From JAYPLE01 sp047627515 (GTDB lineage Bacteria; Bacteroidota; Bacteroidia; Cytophagales; Cyclobacteriaceae): DNA of 13,774 nt. Position numbers and translations under genes: made by a program. The notes under the pieces are model-generated. The model was not told where the DNA came from, searched no databases, and was given only the letters and a program-made list of their open reading frames with translations. Shown in pieces: positions 12,913-13,774 of this stretch. Position 1 is the stretch's first letter. Each line of letters opens with the position of its first letter. The stretch is taken from NCBI GenBank assembly GCA_047627515.1, contig JBLHTU010000093.1:1-13774 (forward strand). Direction: 5' to 3'.

Positions 12913-13774
12913 CTAAAATTGATATTCAAATGCACCCATGTCCGGTAACGTGTCTCTGAAGCTTTCTTCCAAGTCAGAAGTGACGTTTGTAATAATTCCG
13001 GAGTTAATGGCAGGAGACAAAGAGTCTAGTCGGTAGTTAAAATTCAGTGGCGAGAGAAACTCGGGAAAATCAAGAATACTGGAAGTCAGGTTATCAATCA
13101 ACGGTTCTTCCGAATAGATCATATTATTCTGAATGGTAGTTCTTGTCTCGGTTGGGTTCAAGATACTAAACACCAGATCAGATTCCGCAAGACCGCCCCA
13201 GACGATTGAGTTTGTCATTAAAACGTGGAGCGACTCCTGCAAAGCACCTGTTTCTGTGAGTAGATGATCTGCAAAGAGAACCAGAGGATCGTCTGTATTA
13301 ATCTGGGAAGGATAGTTGGTCATAGTTGCATGGTTATAGGAGTAATTACCTCCGATCGCATGAAATGCAGCTCCTAGTCCAGTGTCGTAGATCAGTATAT
13401 TGTCTGCTAATAGGTCTGTGCTAAAGGCTTGAATCCCAAATTGACTCATGTGTCGGATCGTTACATTTTGCAGTGTAATATCAGGAATGGTGTCCTGATC
13501 AGGTGTGCCGGCGCGAATTCCGATGCGACCGTTCTCAATGGTAGTATGTCTGAGAATATTATTTGTGCTTCCCTCCAAAAAGTAAATAGCATCCCATTGT
13601 CCAGGACTGCTCTGATATTCTGCATCAAGCCTTGAGTTAGAAAACATGACGGGTTGTTCGAAACTGCCATTTGCCAGAAGCTGACCTTGGACGAACAAAG
13701 CTGCTCCGGGATCAAATAAGACCATGCTGCCGGCGGAGATTTCCAAAAAGCAATTTGAAGGAACGAATAGCGTG
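12913..13774 (-). CDS. Right-handed parallel beta-helix secreted protein, C-terminal part
   Basis: The C-terminal 286 residues of a longer protein; the frame runs off the right edge, so the N-terminus is missing. It shows a Bacteroidota beta-helix arrangement. 'LEISAGSMVLFDPGAALFVQGQLLANGSFEQ' is of the type 'idIpaGt.v.F..g..l.v.G.L.a.G', and it is followed by repeated beta-helix-like strands ('NNILRHTTIENGRIGI', 'LQNVTIRHMSQFGIQAF', 'ADNILIYDTGLGAAF'). The end, 'LSPAINSGI...DTLPDMGAFEYQF', matches the choice-of-anchor-Q closing motif. Such proteins are usually exported; ligand or enzymatic activity is unknown. The TTG at 13746 is not a start, since the frame continues upstream. It is followed 3 bp later by yjbQ on the same strand. 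Confidence 0.85.
   Translation of the reverse strand, partial: TLFVPSNCFLEISAGSMVLFDPGAALFVQGQLLANGSFEQPVMFSNSRLDAEYQSSPGQWDAIYFLEGSTNNILRHTTIENGRIGIRAGTPDQDTIPDITLQNVTIRHMSQFGIQAFSTDLLADNILIYDTGLGAAFHAIGGNYSYNHATMTNYPSQINTDDPLVLFADHLLTETGALQESLHVLMTNSIVWGGLAESDLVFSILNPTETRTTIQNNMIYSEEPLIDNLTSSILDFPEFLSPLNFNYRLDSLSPAINSGIITNVTSDLEESFRDTLPDMGAFEYQF

Noticed and set aside
13744..13746. TTG as the start of the beta-helix protein
   Set aside because: The frame continues to the window edge and the upstream residues (TLFVPSNCF) fit the beta-helix repeat, so the gene is truncated by the window.

Overview
The window looks like chromosomal core-and-accessory DNA of a Bacteroidota bacterium, most likely Cytophagales-like (an inference from gene families, not proven). 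The evidence is a TAnnTTTG-type -7 promoter element, a secreted protein whose signal peptide ends just before a Gln, a 'CxxP..GG.KDTIPP'-type Ig-like lipoprotein, a choice-of-anchor-Q-like beta-helix C-terminus, low GC content and weak Shine-Dalgarno signals. No phage, IS, CRISPR, tRNA or rRNA was seen.

Left part (1-3188, + strand): the 3' end of mnmG (tRNA wobble-uridine modification), a zinc-ribbon plus SAM methyltransferase fused in style, and a large Ig-like surface lipoprotein. The genes abut or overlap, so this is a translationally coupled operon. Next comes a roughly 300-bp non-coding stretch (3189-3484, reaching 3540 inside the next gene) packed with DnaA boxes: two perfect TTATCCACA, three with one mismatch and several weaker ones. 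It also has an 80% AT block and a 12-bp-period tandem repeat. Same-strand genes change from C-rich to more G-rich across it, so it is very probably the chromosomal replication origin (oriC). A secreted TPR protein follows it; one of the perfect DnaA boxes overlaps a candidate start codon of that gene.

Middle part (5342-10158): a minus-strand cysteine-rich protein of unknown function is divergent from a MarR regulator. The space between them holds two perfect palindromes and a Bacteroidota-type promoter. The MarR gene leads a fatty-acid beta-oxidation operon: a FadN-type fused 3-hydroxyacyl-CoA dehydrogenase/enoyl-CoA hydratase, then a FadA-type thiolase, closed by a clear intrinsic terminator. 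Together these two enzymes carry out the hydration, oxidation and thiolysis steps.

Right part (10185-13774, all minus strand): read in the direction of transcription, the order is the C-terminal part of a secreted beta-helix protein, a YjbQ-family protein, a cryptochrome-DASH/photolyase, a BLUF blue-light sensor and a TerB-like protein. The flavin photoreceptor BLUF sits 2 bp from the TerB-like gene and 71 bp from the cryptochrome, which suggests a small light-response module. A long inverted repeat precedes the BLUF gene. The BLUF-TerB pair and the origin are the two most interesting items here.
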